This document shows positions 17,060 to 25,236 of a DNA stretch of 64,000 nt, piece after piece. Under the pieces are notes generated by a model that worked only from the letters and a program-made list of their open reading frames with translations, was not told the origin of the DNA and did not search any database. Both the position numbers and the translations under genes were made by a program. The stretch spans positions 372,001-436,000 of the forward strand of contig NZ_FOYI01000002.1 in the NCBI RefSeq assembly GCF_900116005.1, given 5' to 3'. Position 1 is the first letter of the stretch; every line of letters begins with the position of its first letter. This DNA comes from Poseidonocella sedimentorum (GTDB taxonomy: Bacteria > Pseudomonadota > Alphaproteobacteria > Rhodobacterales > Rhodobacteraceae).

Positions 17060-18148
17060 TCACGGGGTCTCGGGCACGACCAGATCGGCCCAGACGATGC
17101 GGTGCCGGCTGGCGGCGATGGCGTCAGCATTTGCGGGGGTTTCTGCGGCGGGCCAGTGAACGCCCGAGCGCGCAATGCGCCAGTGCTGCGAGGGCCAGAC
17201 GTAATCGACCCGCATGAGGCCCACATCGATCGCGCGCCAGTCGGCGGTGGCCATCGGGCGGCCCGCGTCCGTGCCGCCGGGGCTCTCGGGGCGCGGGTCC
17301 TGAATGTCGGAGCGCGCGAGGAACTCCTGCATCACCGGGCGGCGGCCATCGCCGGCCGAGGCGTCGAGGTTGGCGTCACCGAGGATCACGAAGGGCCCCT
17401 CCGGGGGCGCCGCGCCGCCGGGCACATCCGCCAAGGCGCCGTCCAGCAGCGCGGACCAGAGGCGCAATTCGTCCGCGTTGCGCAGCCCGTTGCGATCTTC
17501 GGGCCCGTCGAAGACGGGGGGCGTGGCGTGGAAGGTCATGACATCGACGCGCCCGCCCTCCGGCAGCTCCACCGGGATGATCCAATGCGCGATCGTGGAG
17601 AGCCGCTGGATCGCGATGATCTCCGCGCTCAACTCGGGCATCTCCGCGCCCGGCAGGTCGCGCCAGAGGAGCGTGGAGAGATCGGAGACCTCAGCCTCGA
17701 TGATGGGGAAGCGCGATAGCAGGGCCATGCCTTCGGAGCCGGAAAACTCGCCGTAGCCTTGCGCATCCCCGGGCCCGCCGAGCCGCCCGTCCCCATCGAG
17801 ATCGAGCCCGGTGGTCCGCCCGCTGTTGGGGCGGCGGGCGAAACGGTGGGGGTAATCCGCGCCGGCCTCGGCGATGAGATCGGCCAGCGCGTTGAGCGCG
17901 TGGCTCTCGGCGTCGAAATCGATGCCCTGCAGCGCGATGATATCGGGGGAGACCTCCGCGATGACCCGCGCCACGGCGGCGGCCTGATCATCGCCCTTGA
18001 GGATATCGCGCAGGAGCAGGCCGGGGCCCTTGCGGCCAAGTTCGGCGTTGAAACTGGCAACGCGGATGGTCTCGGCCGCGCCGAGGGGCGCGACGGGAAG
18101 CAGCGACGCCAGAAGCGCCGCCGCGACGCAAAATGCCCGGATGCTCAG
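17060..18148 (-). CDS. Secreted endonuclease/exonuclease/phosphatase (EEP) family protein, probable CTG start
   Basis: The C-terminal 330 residues are an EEP (DNase I/sphingomyelinase-like) fold: [47 protein letters not shown] and the final [10 protein letters not shown]. The canonical Glu of LQE is Gly and the SDH tail is SRH, so the active site is atypical. A good signal peptide ([19 protein letters not shown]) appears only if translation starts at CTG 18148, which overlaps the leuD stop as CTGA. No ATG, GTG or TTG occurs in frame between there and an ATG at 18463 deep inside leuD. Function (nuclease, phosphatase or lipase) unknown. Confidence 0.7.
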   Translation of the reverse strand: MSIRAFCVAAALLASLLPVAPLGAAETIRVASFNAELGRKGPGLLLRDILKGDDQAAAVARVIAEVSPDIIALQGIDFDAESHALNALADLIAEAGADYPHRFARRPNSGRTTGLDLDGDGRLGGPGDAQGYGEFSGSEGMALLSRFPIIEAEVSDLSTLLWRDLPGAEMPELSAEIIAIQRLSTIAHWIIPVELPEGGRVDVMTFHATPPVFDGPEDRNGLRNADELRLWSALLDGALADVPGGAAPPEGPFVILGDANLDASAGDGRRPVMQEFLARSDIQDPRPESPGGTDAGRPMATADWRAIDVGLMRVDYVWPSQHWRIARSGVHWPAAETPANADAIAASRHRIVWADLVVPETP

Positions 18149-18750
18149 ACCCAGGGGCGCTGCACCGACATGGAGGATTCGAACGTGTCGATGCTCGCCG
18201 CCTTCTCCATGGTGAGCGCGATATCGTCGAGCCCGTTCAGCAGGCAGTGCTTCTTGAACGGATCGACATCGAACGGGATCACATCGCCATCGGACGTGGT
18301 GATTTCCTGCGCTTCGAGATCGACCGTCATCCGCGCGTTCGCGCCCTTCTCGGCGTCCGCCATGAGGATGTCGACCTGCTCTTGCGGCAGGACGATGGGC
18401 AGGATGCCGTTCTTGAAGCTGTTGTTGAAGAAGATGTCGGCAAAGCTCGTCGAGACGACGCACTTGATCCCGAAATCCGCGATCGCCCAGGGCGCGTGTT
18501 CCCGCGAGGAGCCACAGCCGAAGTTGTCGCCCGCGATCAGGATCTCGGCATCGCGGTACTGCGGTTTGTTGAGGACGAAATCCGCCACCTCGGTGCCGTC
18601 GCGGTTGTAGCGCATTTCGTCGAAGAGGTGCTTGCCGAAGCCGGTCCGCTTGATCGACTTGAGGTGCACTTTGGGGATGATCATGTCCGTGTCGATATTG
18701 ACGAGCGGCATGGGCGCGGCGATTCCGGTAATTTTCTCGAACTTGTCCAT
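18145..18750 (-). CDS. leuD: 3-isopropylmalate dehydratase small subunit
   Basis: A 201-residue LeuD, which pairs with LeuC to isomerise 2-isopropylmalate to 3-isopropylmalate. Typical segments are the N-terminal [20 protein letters not shown], the [13 protein letters not shown] region and [17 protein letters not shown], where the substrate-recognition loop lies. The start overlaps the leuC stop by one base, and the stop overlaps the putative CTG start of the EEP gene. Confidence 0.97.
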   Translation of the reverse strand: MDKFEKITGIAAPMPLVNIDTDMIIPKVHLKSIKRTGFGKHLFDEMRYNRDGTEVADFVLNKPQYRDAEILIAGDNFGCGSSREHAPWAIADFGIKCVVSTSFADIFFNNSFKNGILPIVLPQEQVDILMADAEKGANARMTVDLEAQEITTSDGDVIPFDVDPFKKHCLLNGLDDIALTMEKAASIDTFESSMSVQRPWV

Positions 18751-20153
18751 TACATCATCTCCCGCACATCGGTGAGGCGGCCGGTGATCGCCGCGGCGGC
18801 GGCCATGGGCGGCGAGACGAGGTGCGTCCGGCCCTTGTATCCCTGCCGGCCTTCGAAATTCCGGTTGGAGGTCGAGACGCAGCGCTCACCCTCGGAGAGC
18901 TGATCGGGGTTCATCGCAAGGCACATCGAGCAGCCCGCGAGGCGCCATTCGAAGCCCGCCTCCTGAAAGATTTCGGCAAGCCCTTCTTCCTCGGCCTGGG
19001 CCCGCACAAGGCCGGAGCCGGGCACGATCATGGCGCGCAGCCCCTCCTTGATCTTCTTGCCCTTGACCACATCCGCCACGGCGCGCAGATCCTCGATCCG
19101 CCCGTTGGTGCAGGAACCGATGAAGACCGTGTCGATCTCGATCTCGCTGAGCTTCTGGCCGGGCTTGAGCCCCATGTATTCCAGCGACCGGCGCGCTGCG
19201 TCGACCTTGCCGCCCTTGAACTGCGACGGATCGGGCACGACGCCGGTGATCGGCAGCACGTCCTCGGGGCTGGTGCCCCAGGTCACGACCGGCTCGATAT
19301 CCTCGCCGCGCAGCGTCACGACCTTGTCGAACTGCGCGCCCTCGTCGGTGTAGAGCGTCTTCCACCATGTCAGCGCGGCTTCCCACTGGGCGCCCTTGGG
19401 CGCGTGGGTCCGGCCCTTGACATACTCGAACGTGGTCTCATCCGGTGCGACGAGCCCTGCGCGCGCGCCGCCCTCGATCGCCATGTTGCAAACCGTCATC
19501 CGGCCTTCCATCGACATGTCGCGGAACACCTCGCCACAATATTCGATGACATAGCCGGTGCCGCCGCCGGTGCCGGTGGCGCCGATGATCGCGAGCGTGA
19601 CGTCCTTGGGTGTCACGCCGGGCTTGAGCTTGCCGGTCACTTCGACCTTCATGTTCTTGGATTTCTTCTGGATCAGCGTCTGGGTGGCGAGCACGTGCTC
19701 GACCTCGGAGGTGCCGATCCCGTGGGCCAGCGCGCCAAAGGCGCCGTGGGTCGCGGTGTGGCTGTCGCCGCAGACGACCGTCATGCCCGGCAACGTCCAG
19801 CCGTTTTCCGGGCCCACGATATGCACGATCCCCTGACGGATGTCCGAGACGGGATAGTAATGGACGCCGAATTCCTTGGCGTTGCGATCGAGCGCATCGA
19901 CCTGAATCCGGCTCTGCTCGTTGTCGATGCCCTTGGTCCGGTCCAGCGTGGTCGGCACGTTGTGATCCGGCACGGCGATGGTCTTGTCCGGCGCGCGCAC
20001 CTTGCGGCCAGTGAGCCGAAGCCCTTCGAAGGCCTGCGGCGACGTCACCTCATGCACGAGGTGGCGGTCGATATAGAGAAGGGTGGTGCCGTCTTCGGCT
20101 TCATGCGCGATATGCGCGTCCCAAATCTTGTCGTAGAGCGTCTTGGGGGACAT
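18750..20153 (-). CDS. leuC: 3-isopropylmalate dehydratase large subunit
   Basis: A 467-residue aconitase-fold enzyme carrying the [4Fe-4S] cluster. The cluster ligands are in FIGSCTNGR and [11 protein letters not shown], and the catalytic histidine region is [18 protein letters not shown]. With LeuD it forms isopropylmalate isomerase in leucine synthesis. The start at 20153 ([14 protein letters not shown]) is the family start. It is the first gene of the minus-strand leuC-leuD-EEP-leuB set. Confidence 0.97.
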   Translation of the reverse strand: MSPKTLYDKIWDAHIAHEAEDGTTLLYIDRHLVHEVTSPQAFEGLRLTGRKVRAPDKTIAVPDHNVPTTLDRTKGIDNEQSRIQVDALDRNAKEFGVHYYPVSDIRQGIVHIVGPENGWTLPGMTVVCGDSHTATHGAFGALAHGIGTSEVEHVLATQTLIQKKSKNMKVEVTGKLKPGVTPKDVTLAIIGATGTGGGTGYVIEYCGEVFRDMSMEGRMTVCNMAIEGGARAGLVAPDETTFEYVKGRTHAPKGAQWEAALTWWKTLYTDEGAQFDKVVTLRGEDIEPVVTWGTSPEDVLPITGVVPDPSQFKGGKVDAARRSLEYMGLKPGQKLSEIEIDTVFIGSCTNGRIEDLRAVADVVKGKKIKEGLRAMIVPGSGLVRAQAEEEGLAEIFQEAGFEWRLAGCSMCLAMNPDQLSEGERCVSTSNRNFEGRQGYKGRTHLVSPPMAAAAAITGRLTDVREMM

Positions 20154-20456
20154 GGGTCCTCTCCCTGGATGACATGTTTTGAAAATAGACGGAATGCGGG
20201 CGTCGCGGCCTTATAGCCGTGCGAGTACCGACCGCGAAGCGCCAAAGAAACGCCACGGGAGAAACGCTCGATCGTCCATGTCAAACATTCTCTTCATAGC
20301 GCGTCACATAACGGGTCTTGCCCGCCCCATCAAGTCTTCTGCCAAGCCTTCTGAAACGTCCACCCGCTCCGAGGGGGGCTTCGGCGCTGGCGGACGGGCT
20401 CGGGCCTGTGCTACCGGGGGCGCGCGATCCCGCGACCCTGACGACCGGAGCCTGAC
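20154..20456. other. Intergenic region between leuC and xthA (divergent)
   Basis: These 303 bases hold the leuC leader and the xthA upstream region. On the minus strand a TTGACA occurs at 20284-20279 and CTATAAGG-like sequence at about 20218-20211, but they are not spaced as a single promoter. No attenuator, leader peptide rich in leucine or riboswitch was seen. No gene is supported here. Confidence 0.4.
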
Positions 20457-21245
20457 ATGCCCTTCACCCTCGCCACATGGAACATCAACTCCGTCCGGCT
20501 GCGCGCCGAGCTGGTGGCGCGGCTGCTGCGCGAGGAGGCGCCCGATGTGCTCTGCCTGCAGGAATGCAAAAGCCCGGTGGACAAGATCCCCCGCGAGGTC
20601 TTTGCCGCGCTCGGCTATCCCCACATGGTCGCGCGGGGGCAGAAGGGCTACAACGGCGTGGCGATCCTGTCGAAACTGCCGCTTGTCGATGCGGGCGAGC
20701 AGGATTTCGCCCGGCTCGGCCATGCGCGCCACGTGGCGGCGCGGCTGGAGAACGGCACGACGATCCACAACTTCTACGTCCCCGCAGGCGGCGACAAGCC
20801 GAACCGCGAGGTCAACGAGAAGTTCGGCCAGAAGCTCGACTACCTCACCGAGATGCGCGACTGGTTCCACGCCGAGACCCCGCGGAAAGCCATCCTCGTG
20901 GGCGATCTCAACATCGCCCCGCGCGAGGATGACGTCTGGGATCACAAGGCGCTGCTCAAGATCGTCTCGCACACGCCGGTCGAGGTCGAGCATCTCGGCG
21001 CGGTACAGGAGGCGGGCGACTGGGTCGACATCACGCGGCAGGATGTGCCCGAGGGGCGGCTCTACAGCTGGTGGAGCTATCGCGCGCGGGATTGGGATGC
21101 GGCCGACAAGGGGCGCCGGCTCGACCACATCTGGGCCACGTCGGACATCTCCGGCGCAGGCCATTCCAGCCGCGTCCTGCGCCCCGTGCGCGGCTGGGAG
21201 AAACCGTCCGACCACGCGCCCGTCTTCGCCACATTTGACCTCTGA
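20457..21245 (+). CDS. xthA: Exodeoxyribonuclease III (AP endonuclease)
   Basis: A 262-residue ExoIII-type base-excision repair nuclease that cuts 5' to abasic sites. Motifs of the family are present in order: ATWNINSVR (6-14), VLCLQECK with the metal Glu, GYNGVAIL, FYVPAGGDKPNRE, ILVGDLNIAP (catalytic Asp/Asn), YSWWSYR and the final PSDHAPV with the catalytic His. The length is normal. It is divergent from leuC and followed 95 bases on by the thioredoxin-domain gene. Confidence 0.96.
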   Translation: MPFTLATWNINSVRLRAELVARLLREEAPDVLCLQECKSPVDKIPREVFAALGYPHMVARGQKGYNGVAILSKLPLVDAGEQDFARLGHARHVAARLENGTTIHNFYVPAGGDKPNREVNEKFGQKLDYLTEMRDWFHAETPRKAILVGDLNIAPREDDVWDHKALLKIVSHTPVEVEHLGAVQEAGDWVDITRQDVPEGRLYSWWSYRARDWDAADKGRRLDHIWATSDISGAGHSSRVLRPVRGWEKPSDHAPVFATFDL

Positions 21246-21340
21246 GCCCGCGCGGGCCGCCGCCGCCTCTTGGCAGACGGGGGCCGCCGGGCCATATAGG
21301 GGCCAACGCCAAACACACTCACGCCATCAGGAGCGACCCG

Positions 21341-22258
21341 ATGCTCGGACTGGACAGCACCGCCGATACCACCCCCGCCGCCGATCTCATCAAGGACGGC
21401 ACGGAGGCCACCTTCATGGCCGACGTGGTCGAGATGAGCGATACGATCCCGGTGATCGTCGATTTCTGGGCGCCGTGGTGCGGCCCTTGCAAGACGCTCG
21501 GGCCGGCGCTCGAAGCCGCCGTGACGAAGGCCCGTGGCGCGGTGCGGATGGTCAAGATCAACGTCGATGAAAACCAGATGATCGCCGGGCAGTTGCGGGT
21601 CCAGTCGATCCCCACGGTCTATGCCTTCTGGAAGGGCCAGCCGGTCGACGGGTTCCAGGGCGCGGTCCCGGGTTCGGAAATCGACGCCTTCGTTGCGCGC
21701 GTGGCCGAGATCGCCGGGGGCGAGGGTGACGGCGGGCTTGGCGATGCGGTCGAGGCGGCCGAGCAGATGCTCGCCGAGGGCGCCGCGGTCGATGCCGCCC
21801 AGACCTTCTCCGCCATTCTGGGCGAAGATCCGGCCAATGCCGCCGCCTACGGCGGGCTCGTGCGGGCGCACCTTGCGCTGGACGATCTGGATCAGGCCGA
21901 GGCGATTCTCAATGGCGCACCGGCGGAGATTTCCACCGCCCCGGAGCTTGAGGCCGCCGCCGCCGCTGTCGAGCTGGCGAAGCAGGCCGCGAATGCCGGG
22001 CCCGTGGCCGAGCTGACCGCCAAGGTCGAGGCCGATCCTGCCGATCACCAGGCGCGCTTCGATCTCGCCCAGGCGCTGCACGCCCATGGCGACGTGGAGG
22101 GCGCGGTCGATCAGCTTCTGGAGCTGTTCCGCCGGGACCGTGAGTGGAACGACGGCGCCGCCAAGGCCCAGCTTTTCACCATCTTCGACGCGCTCAAGCC
22201 GCAGGATCCGATCGTGCTCAACGGGCGCCGCAAGCTCAGCTCGATGATATTTGCCTGA
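21341..22258 (+). CDS. CnoX/YbbN-like thioredoxin-TPR co-chaperone
   Basis: A 305-residue cytosolic protein with an N-terminal thioredoxin domain (about 25-125) and a C-terminal TPR-like alpha region (about 130-300). The redox motif is intact: WCGPC with C47 and C50, unlike E. coli YbbN where one cysteine is lost. Alphaproteobacterial members act as chaperedoxins that hold oxidised clients for GroEL. The AGGAGCGACCCG before the ATG is a good ribosome site. It is followed by a Lon-N-domain gene and a Trm112 gene in the same direction, a common conserved neighbourhood in this family. Confidence 0.87.
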   Translation: MLGLDSTADTTPAADLIKDGTEATFMADVVEMSDTIPVIVDFWAPWCGPCKTLGPALEAAVTKARGAVRMVKINVDENQMIAGQLRVQSIPTVYAFWKGQPVDGFQGAVPGSEIDAFVARVAEIAGGEGDGGLGDAVEAAEQMLAEGAAVDAAQTFSAILGEDPANAAAYGGLVRAHLALDDLDQAEAILNGAPAEISTAPELEAAAAAVELAKQAANAGPVAELTAKVEADPADHQARFDLAQALHAHGDVEGAVDQLLELFRRDREWNDGAAKAQLFTIFDALKPQDPIVLNGRRKLSSMIFA

Positions 22259-22285
22259 CGCCGGGCGCGGGCTAGGTTCTCGCTC

Positions 22286-22933
22286 ATGATGAAGCTGGCA
22301 GACCTGCCCGACAAGATACCCGTGTTTCCGCTGCCGGGTGCGCTGCTGTTGCCGCGCGCGCGGTTGCCGCTGCATATCTTCGAGCCGCGCTACCTCGCGA
22401 TGCTTGACGACACGCTCAAGACGCCGCACCGCCTTATCGGGATGGTCCAGCCCAACCCGCTCTGCACCGGCAAGGAAAAACAGCTCCACGCCATCGGCTG
22501 CGCCGGGCGCATCACCCAGTTTTCCGAGACCGAGGACGGGCGCTACATGGTCACGCTGGCGGGCATCAGCCGCTATCGGATCACGCGCGAGGTAGAAGGG
22601 TTCACCCCCTATCGCTGCTGCGAGGTGAGCTGGGCGAGCTTCGAGCGCGATCTCGACCAGACGCCGGAGAAAGACACCGACTTCTGCCGCACAAGCTTTT
22701 TTGACCTTCTGCGCCGGTATTTCGACGTGCATGACCTGCAGACCGATTGGGACAGCATGAAAGATGCCGAGAACGAGATGCTGATCGACGCGCTCTCGAT
22801 GCTCTGCCCGCTGGAGCCGGAGGACAAGCAGGCCCTGCTCGAAGCGCCCTCGCTCTCGACCCGCCGCGAAACACTGGTCACGCTGATCGAGTTCGCGCTA
22901 AGAGGTGGCGACGAGGAGATGATCAAGCAATGA
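22286..22933 (+). CDS. LON peptidase substrate-binding-domain protein
   Basis: A 215-residue stand-alone Lon N-terminal (PUA-like) domain protein without the ATPase or protease parts. Typical segments are [26 protein letters not shown] split over residues 11-36, then IGMVQP and [18 protein letters not shown]. Such proteins are presumed to bind unfolded or modified substrates; their role is not established. Two adjacent ATGs (22286, 22289) are possible starts. The stop overlaps the next gene (ATGA). Confidence 0.88.
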   Translation: MMKLADLPDKIPVFPLPGALLLPRARLPLHIFEPRYLAMLDDTLKTPHRLIGMVQPNPLCTGKEKQLHAIGCAGRITQFSETEDGRYMVTLAGISRYRITREVEGFTPYRCCEVSWASFERDLDQTPEKDTDFCRTSFFDLLRRYFDVHDLQTDWDSMKDAENEMLIDALSMLCPLEPEDKQALLEAPSLSTRRETLVTLIEFALRGGDEEMIKQ

Positions 22934-23145
22934 CCGAGACCGCTAACCCCGAGACCGAAGCCCGGCCCGCGCCGGCCTTTGACCGCCGGATGCTGGAGGC
23001 GCTCATCTGCCCGCAAACCCACGCGGGCCTTGAGTATGAATCCGAGGCGCAGGAGCTCATCTCCCGCCCGGCCGGCCTTGCCTTCCCGATCCGCAACGGC
23101 ATCCCGGTGATGCTGGTGGACGAGGCGCGCGCGCTCGACGACTGA
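22930..23145 (+). CDS. Trm112 family protein (UPF0434/YcaR-like)
   Basis: A 71-residue small protein. [16 protein letters not shown] and the C-terminal [20 protein letters not shown] match the YcaR/Trm112-like fold found in alphaproteobacteria. Family members lack the full zinc site, and here only one cysteine (LICP) remains. Eukaryotic Trm112 activates methyltransferases; the bacterial role is unclear. The gene is translationally coupled to the Lon-N-domain gene. Confidence 0.85.
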   Translation: MTETANPETEARPAPAFDRRMLEALICPQTHAGLEYESEAQELISRPAGLAFPIRNGIPVMLVDEARALDD

Positions 23146-23241
23146 GCCGCCCCGGCCCTTTTACACCCATTCGCAAGACATCGCCCGGAGGCCGCCCCGG
23201 TCGCAGGCCCCGTGCGGCCCTGAGTCTGGCGTCCGGGCAAC

Positions 23242-23267
23242 AAAAAACCCGGGCGCGAACGCCCGGG
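23242..23267 (-). terminator. Rho-independent terminator of amtB
   Basis: On the minus strand CCCGGGCG-TTCG-CGCCCGGG forms a perfect eight-pair stem with a UUCG-type loop, followed at once by TTTTTT. It lies 33 bases past the amtB stop and could also act on the plus-strand Trm112 transcript from the other side. Confidence 0.9.
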
Positions 23268-23299
23268 CAGTTGGTCCGAAAGGCTAATGGAAGGAGGAG

Positions 23300-24613
23300 T
23301 TAGCCTTTGGAGAACTCGGGGTAGGCCTCCATGCCCAGCTCGGCCATGTCGAGCCCCATGATTTCGTCTTCCTCGCTCACGCGGATGCCGACGATCGCCT
23401 TGAGGATGAACCACACAACCAGGCTGGCCACGAAGGTGAAGACACCGTAGGCGATGATGCCAGTGATCTGTGCGCCCCAGTCGCCGGTGTAGAAGGCAAC
23501 CGCGAGCGTGCCCCAGATACCTGCGATGAGGTGAACCGGGATGGCGCCGACCACGTCGTCGATCTTGAACTTGTCGAGCATCGGGACGGTGAAGACCACG
23601 ATCACGCCGCCGATGGCACCGGTGATGAGCGCCATGAAGAGCGAGGGCGCGAGCGGTTCAGCGGTGATCGACACAAGGCCGGCCAGTGCGCCGTTGAGCA
23701 CCATGGTGAGGTCCGGCTTGCCATAGACGATGGTGGTCAGGACCAGCGCGGCAACCGAACCGGCCGCAGCGGCCATGTTGGTGTTGGCGAAGATACGCGA
23801 CACGTCAGACACATCGCCGACCGTGCCCATGGCGAGCTGGGAGCCGCCGTTGAAGCCGAACCAGCCGAGCCAGAGGATGAACGTCCCCAGAGTGGCCAGC
23901 GCGAGGTTGGAGCCGGGCATCGGAGTGGTTTTGCCGTCTTTGTATTTGCCGATCCGCGGACCAAGCACGATACAGCCAGCCAGCGCCGCCCAACCCCCGA
24001 CGGAGTGCACAACGGTGGACCCTGCGAAGTCGGAGAAGCCCAGTTGGCTCAACCAGCCGCCGCCCCACTGCCAGGAACCGGAAATCGGGTACATCACGCC
24101 AGTCAGGACCACGACGAAGATCAGGAAGGGCCAAAGCTTGATCCGCTCAGCCACAGCACCGGACACGATGGAGGCGGTCGCCGCGACAAAGACGAGCTGG
24201 AAGAAGAAGTCCGACCCGACAGATGCGTAGTCGAGCGCCGCATCGGCCGCCGCAACGCCCACGGGATCGAGGACCGTCGGCGAGAAGAAGCTGCCGACGT
24301 AGCCGTTGAAGTCGCCCGGGTACATCAGGTTGAAGCCGATGAGCCAGTACATGATCGCCGCGATCGAGAAGAGCGCGATGTTCTTGGTCATCTGCATCGT
24401 GACGTTCTTGGAGCGTACCAGCCCGCCTTCGAGCATGGCAAAACCAGCGGCCATGAAGAACACCAGGAACCCTGCCATGCAGAACAGCAGAGTGGTCATG
24501 ATGTAGGGCCCGATCTCGTCGAAGCCCGGCGCCGCGGCGGCGTCCTGTGCGAGGCCCATGGACGGCAACGCGGCAAGCGCGGCGACCGGGGCGAATGTTT
24601 TGAGAAGTTTCAT
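23300..24613 (-). CDS. amtB: Ammonium transporter AmtB
   Basis: A 437-residue Amt/Mep/Rh channel. A cleavable leader (MKLLKTFAPVAALAALPSMG) is followed by eleven membrane segments. Conserved elements include FAGSTVVHSVGGWAALAG with the first pore histidine, LGWFGFNGGS, and the second pore-histidine segment PVHLIAGIWGTLAV. The start at 24613 is chosen because the leader is typical and upstream in-frame codons run into glnK. It is downstream of glnK on the same transcript, and GlnK blocks the channel when ammonium is plentiful. Confidence 0.96.
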   Translation of the reverse strand: MKLLKTFAPVAALAALPSMGLAQDAAAAPGFDEIGPYIMTTLLFCMAGFLVFFMAAGFAMLEGGLVRSKNVTMQMTKNIALFSIAAIMYWLIGFNLMYPGDFNGYVGSFFSPTVLDPVGVAAADAALDYASVGSDFFFQLVFVAATASIVSGAVAERIKLWPFLIFVVVLTGVMYPISGSWQWGGGWLSQLGFSDFAGSTVVHSVGGWAALAGCIVLGPRIGKYKDGKTTPMPGSNLALATLGTFILWLGWFGFNGGSQLAMGTVGDVSDVSRIFANTNMAAAAGSVAALVLTTIVYGKPDLTMVLNGALAGLVSITAEPLAPSLFMALITGAIGGVIVVFTVPMLDKFKIDDVVGAIPVHLIAGIWGTLAVAFYTGDWGAQITGIIAYGVFTFVASLVVWFILKAIVGIRVSEEDEIMGLDMAELGMEAYPEFSKG

Positions 24614-24641
24614 TGGATCAAAAGTCCCTAGTTCGCGCGGC

Positions 24642-24980
24642 TCAAAGCGCGTCTTCGTTGGATTCACCGGTCCGGACGCGAACCGCCTGTTCGAGGTCCA
24701 GCACAAAGATCTTGCCGTCGCCGATCTTGTCGGTCTTGGCGGTCTTGGTGATGGTATCGACAACCTGTTCGGCCATTGCGTCCGCGACCGCGATCTCGAG
24801 CTTCACTTTCGGCACGAAATTCACGGCGTATTCGGCGCCACGATAGATTTCCGTATGGCCCGATTGCGAACCGAACCCCTTGATTTCTGTCACCATCATG
24901 CCGCGCACACCGATGGCGGTCAGCGCCTCGCGGACCTCCTCCAGCTTGAACGGCTTGATTGCAGCGATGATGAGTTTCAC
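24642..24980 (-). CDS. glnK: Nitrogen regulatory protein P-II (GlnK)
   Basis: A 112-residue PII trimer subunit, starting at GTG (24980) behind AAGGGG; this gives the exact family length and N-terminus MKLIIAAIKPFKLEEV. The T-loop uridylylation site Y51 is present (YRGAEYAVNFVP), as are the ATP-binding GDGKIFVLDLE and the C-terminal VRVRTGE. Upstream in-frame start codons to 25028 would add a non-family tail. It senses ATP/ADP and 2-oxoglutarate and gates the adjacent AmtB. Confidence 0.96.
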   Translation of the reverse strand: MKLIIAAIKPFKLEEVREALTAIGVRGMMVTEIKGFGSQSGHTEIYRGAEYAVNFVPKVKLEIAVADAMAEQVVDTITKTAKTDKIGDGKIFVLDLEQAVRVRTGESNEDAL

Positions 24981-25028
24981 TGTGTTCCCCTTCGTTCCGC
25001 GCATGTCGCGCCCTTTGGTGCCCAGCAC

Positions 25029-25236
25029 TCAGACGCTGATTGGCGCCGCGCTCAACCTGACGACGCCCAAATTCAGACCAATCGGACAGGCAAAATGCAC
25101 ATTTTTTGCACATTTAATAATTAATGCTCAAAAAATGAGCGGTATGAAAACGCGCTCTCGGTGGGTCCTTGCCTAAACATGGGCGCCGAAAGCGGCTATC
25201 TTGCCCGCGAGGCATGACAACAGGCAGTTCACGTCA
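25029..25236. promoter_or_regulatory. AT-rich control region upstream of glnK-amtB and of the PBP gene
   Basis: This stretch is strikingly AT-rich for the window at about 25090-25140. On the minus strand it has a direct repeat of ATGTGCA (ATGTGCAAAAAATGTGCA) and a hairpin-like GCTCA-TTTTT-TGAGC at 25127-25141. These are candidate NtrC or other regulator sites for glnK-amtB. I found no convincing sigma-54 -24/-12 element. Confidence 0.45.

Noticed and set aside
18149-18463. ATG at 18463 as the start of the EEP-fold gene
   Set aside because: It would embed over 300 bases in leuD with a non-family arginine-rich N-terminus and would bury the signal peptide.
25029-25236. Sigma-54 promoter upstream of glnK
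   Set aside because: I looked for TGGCAC-N5-TTGC on the minus strand and found no acceptable match.
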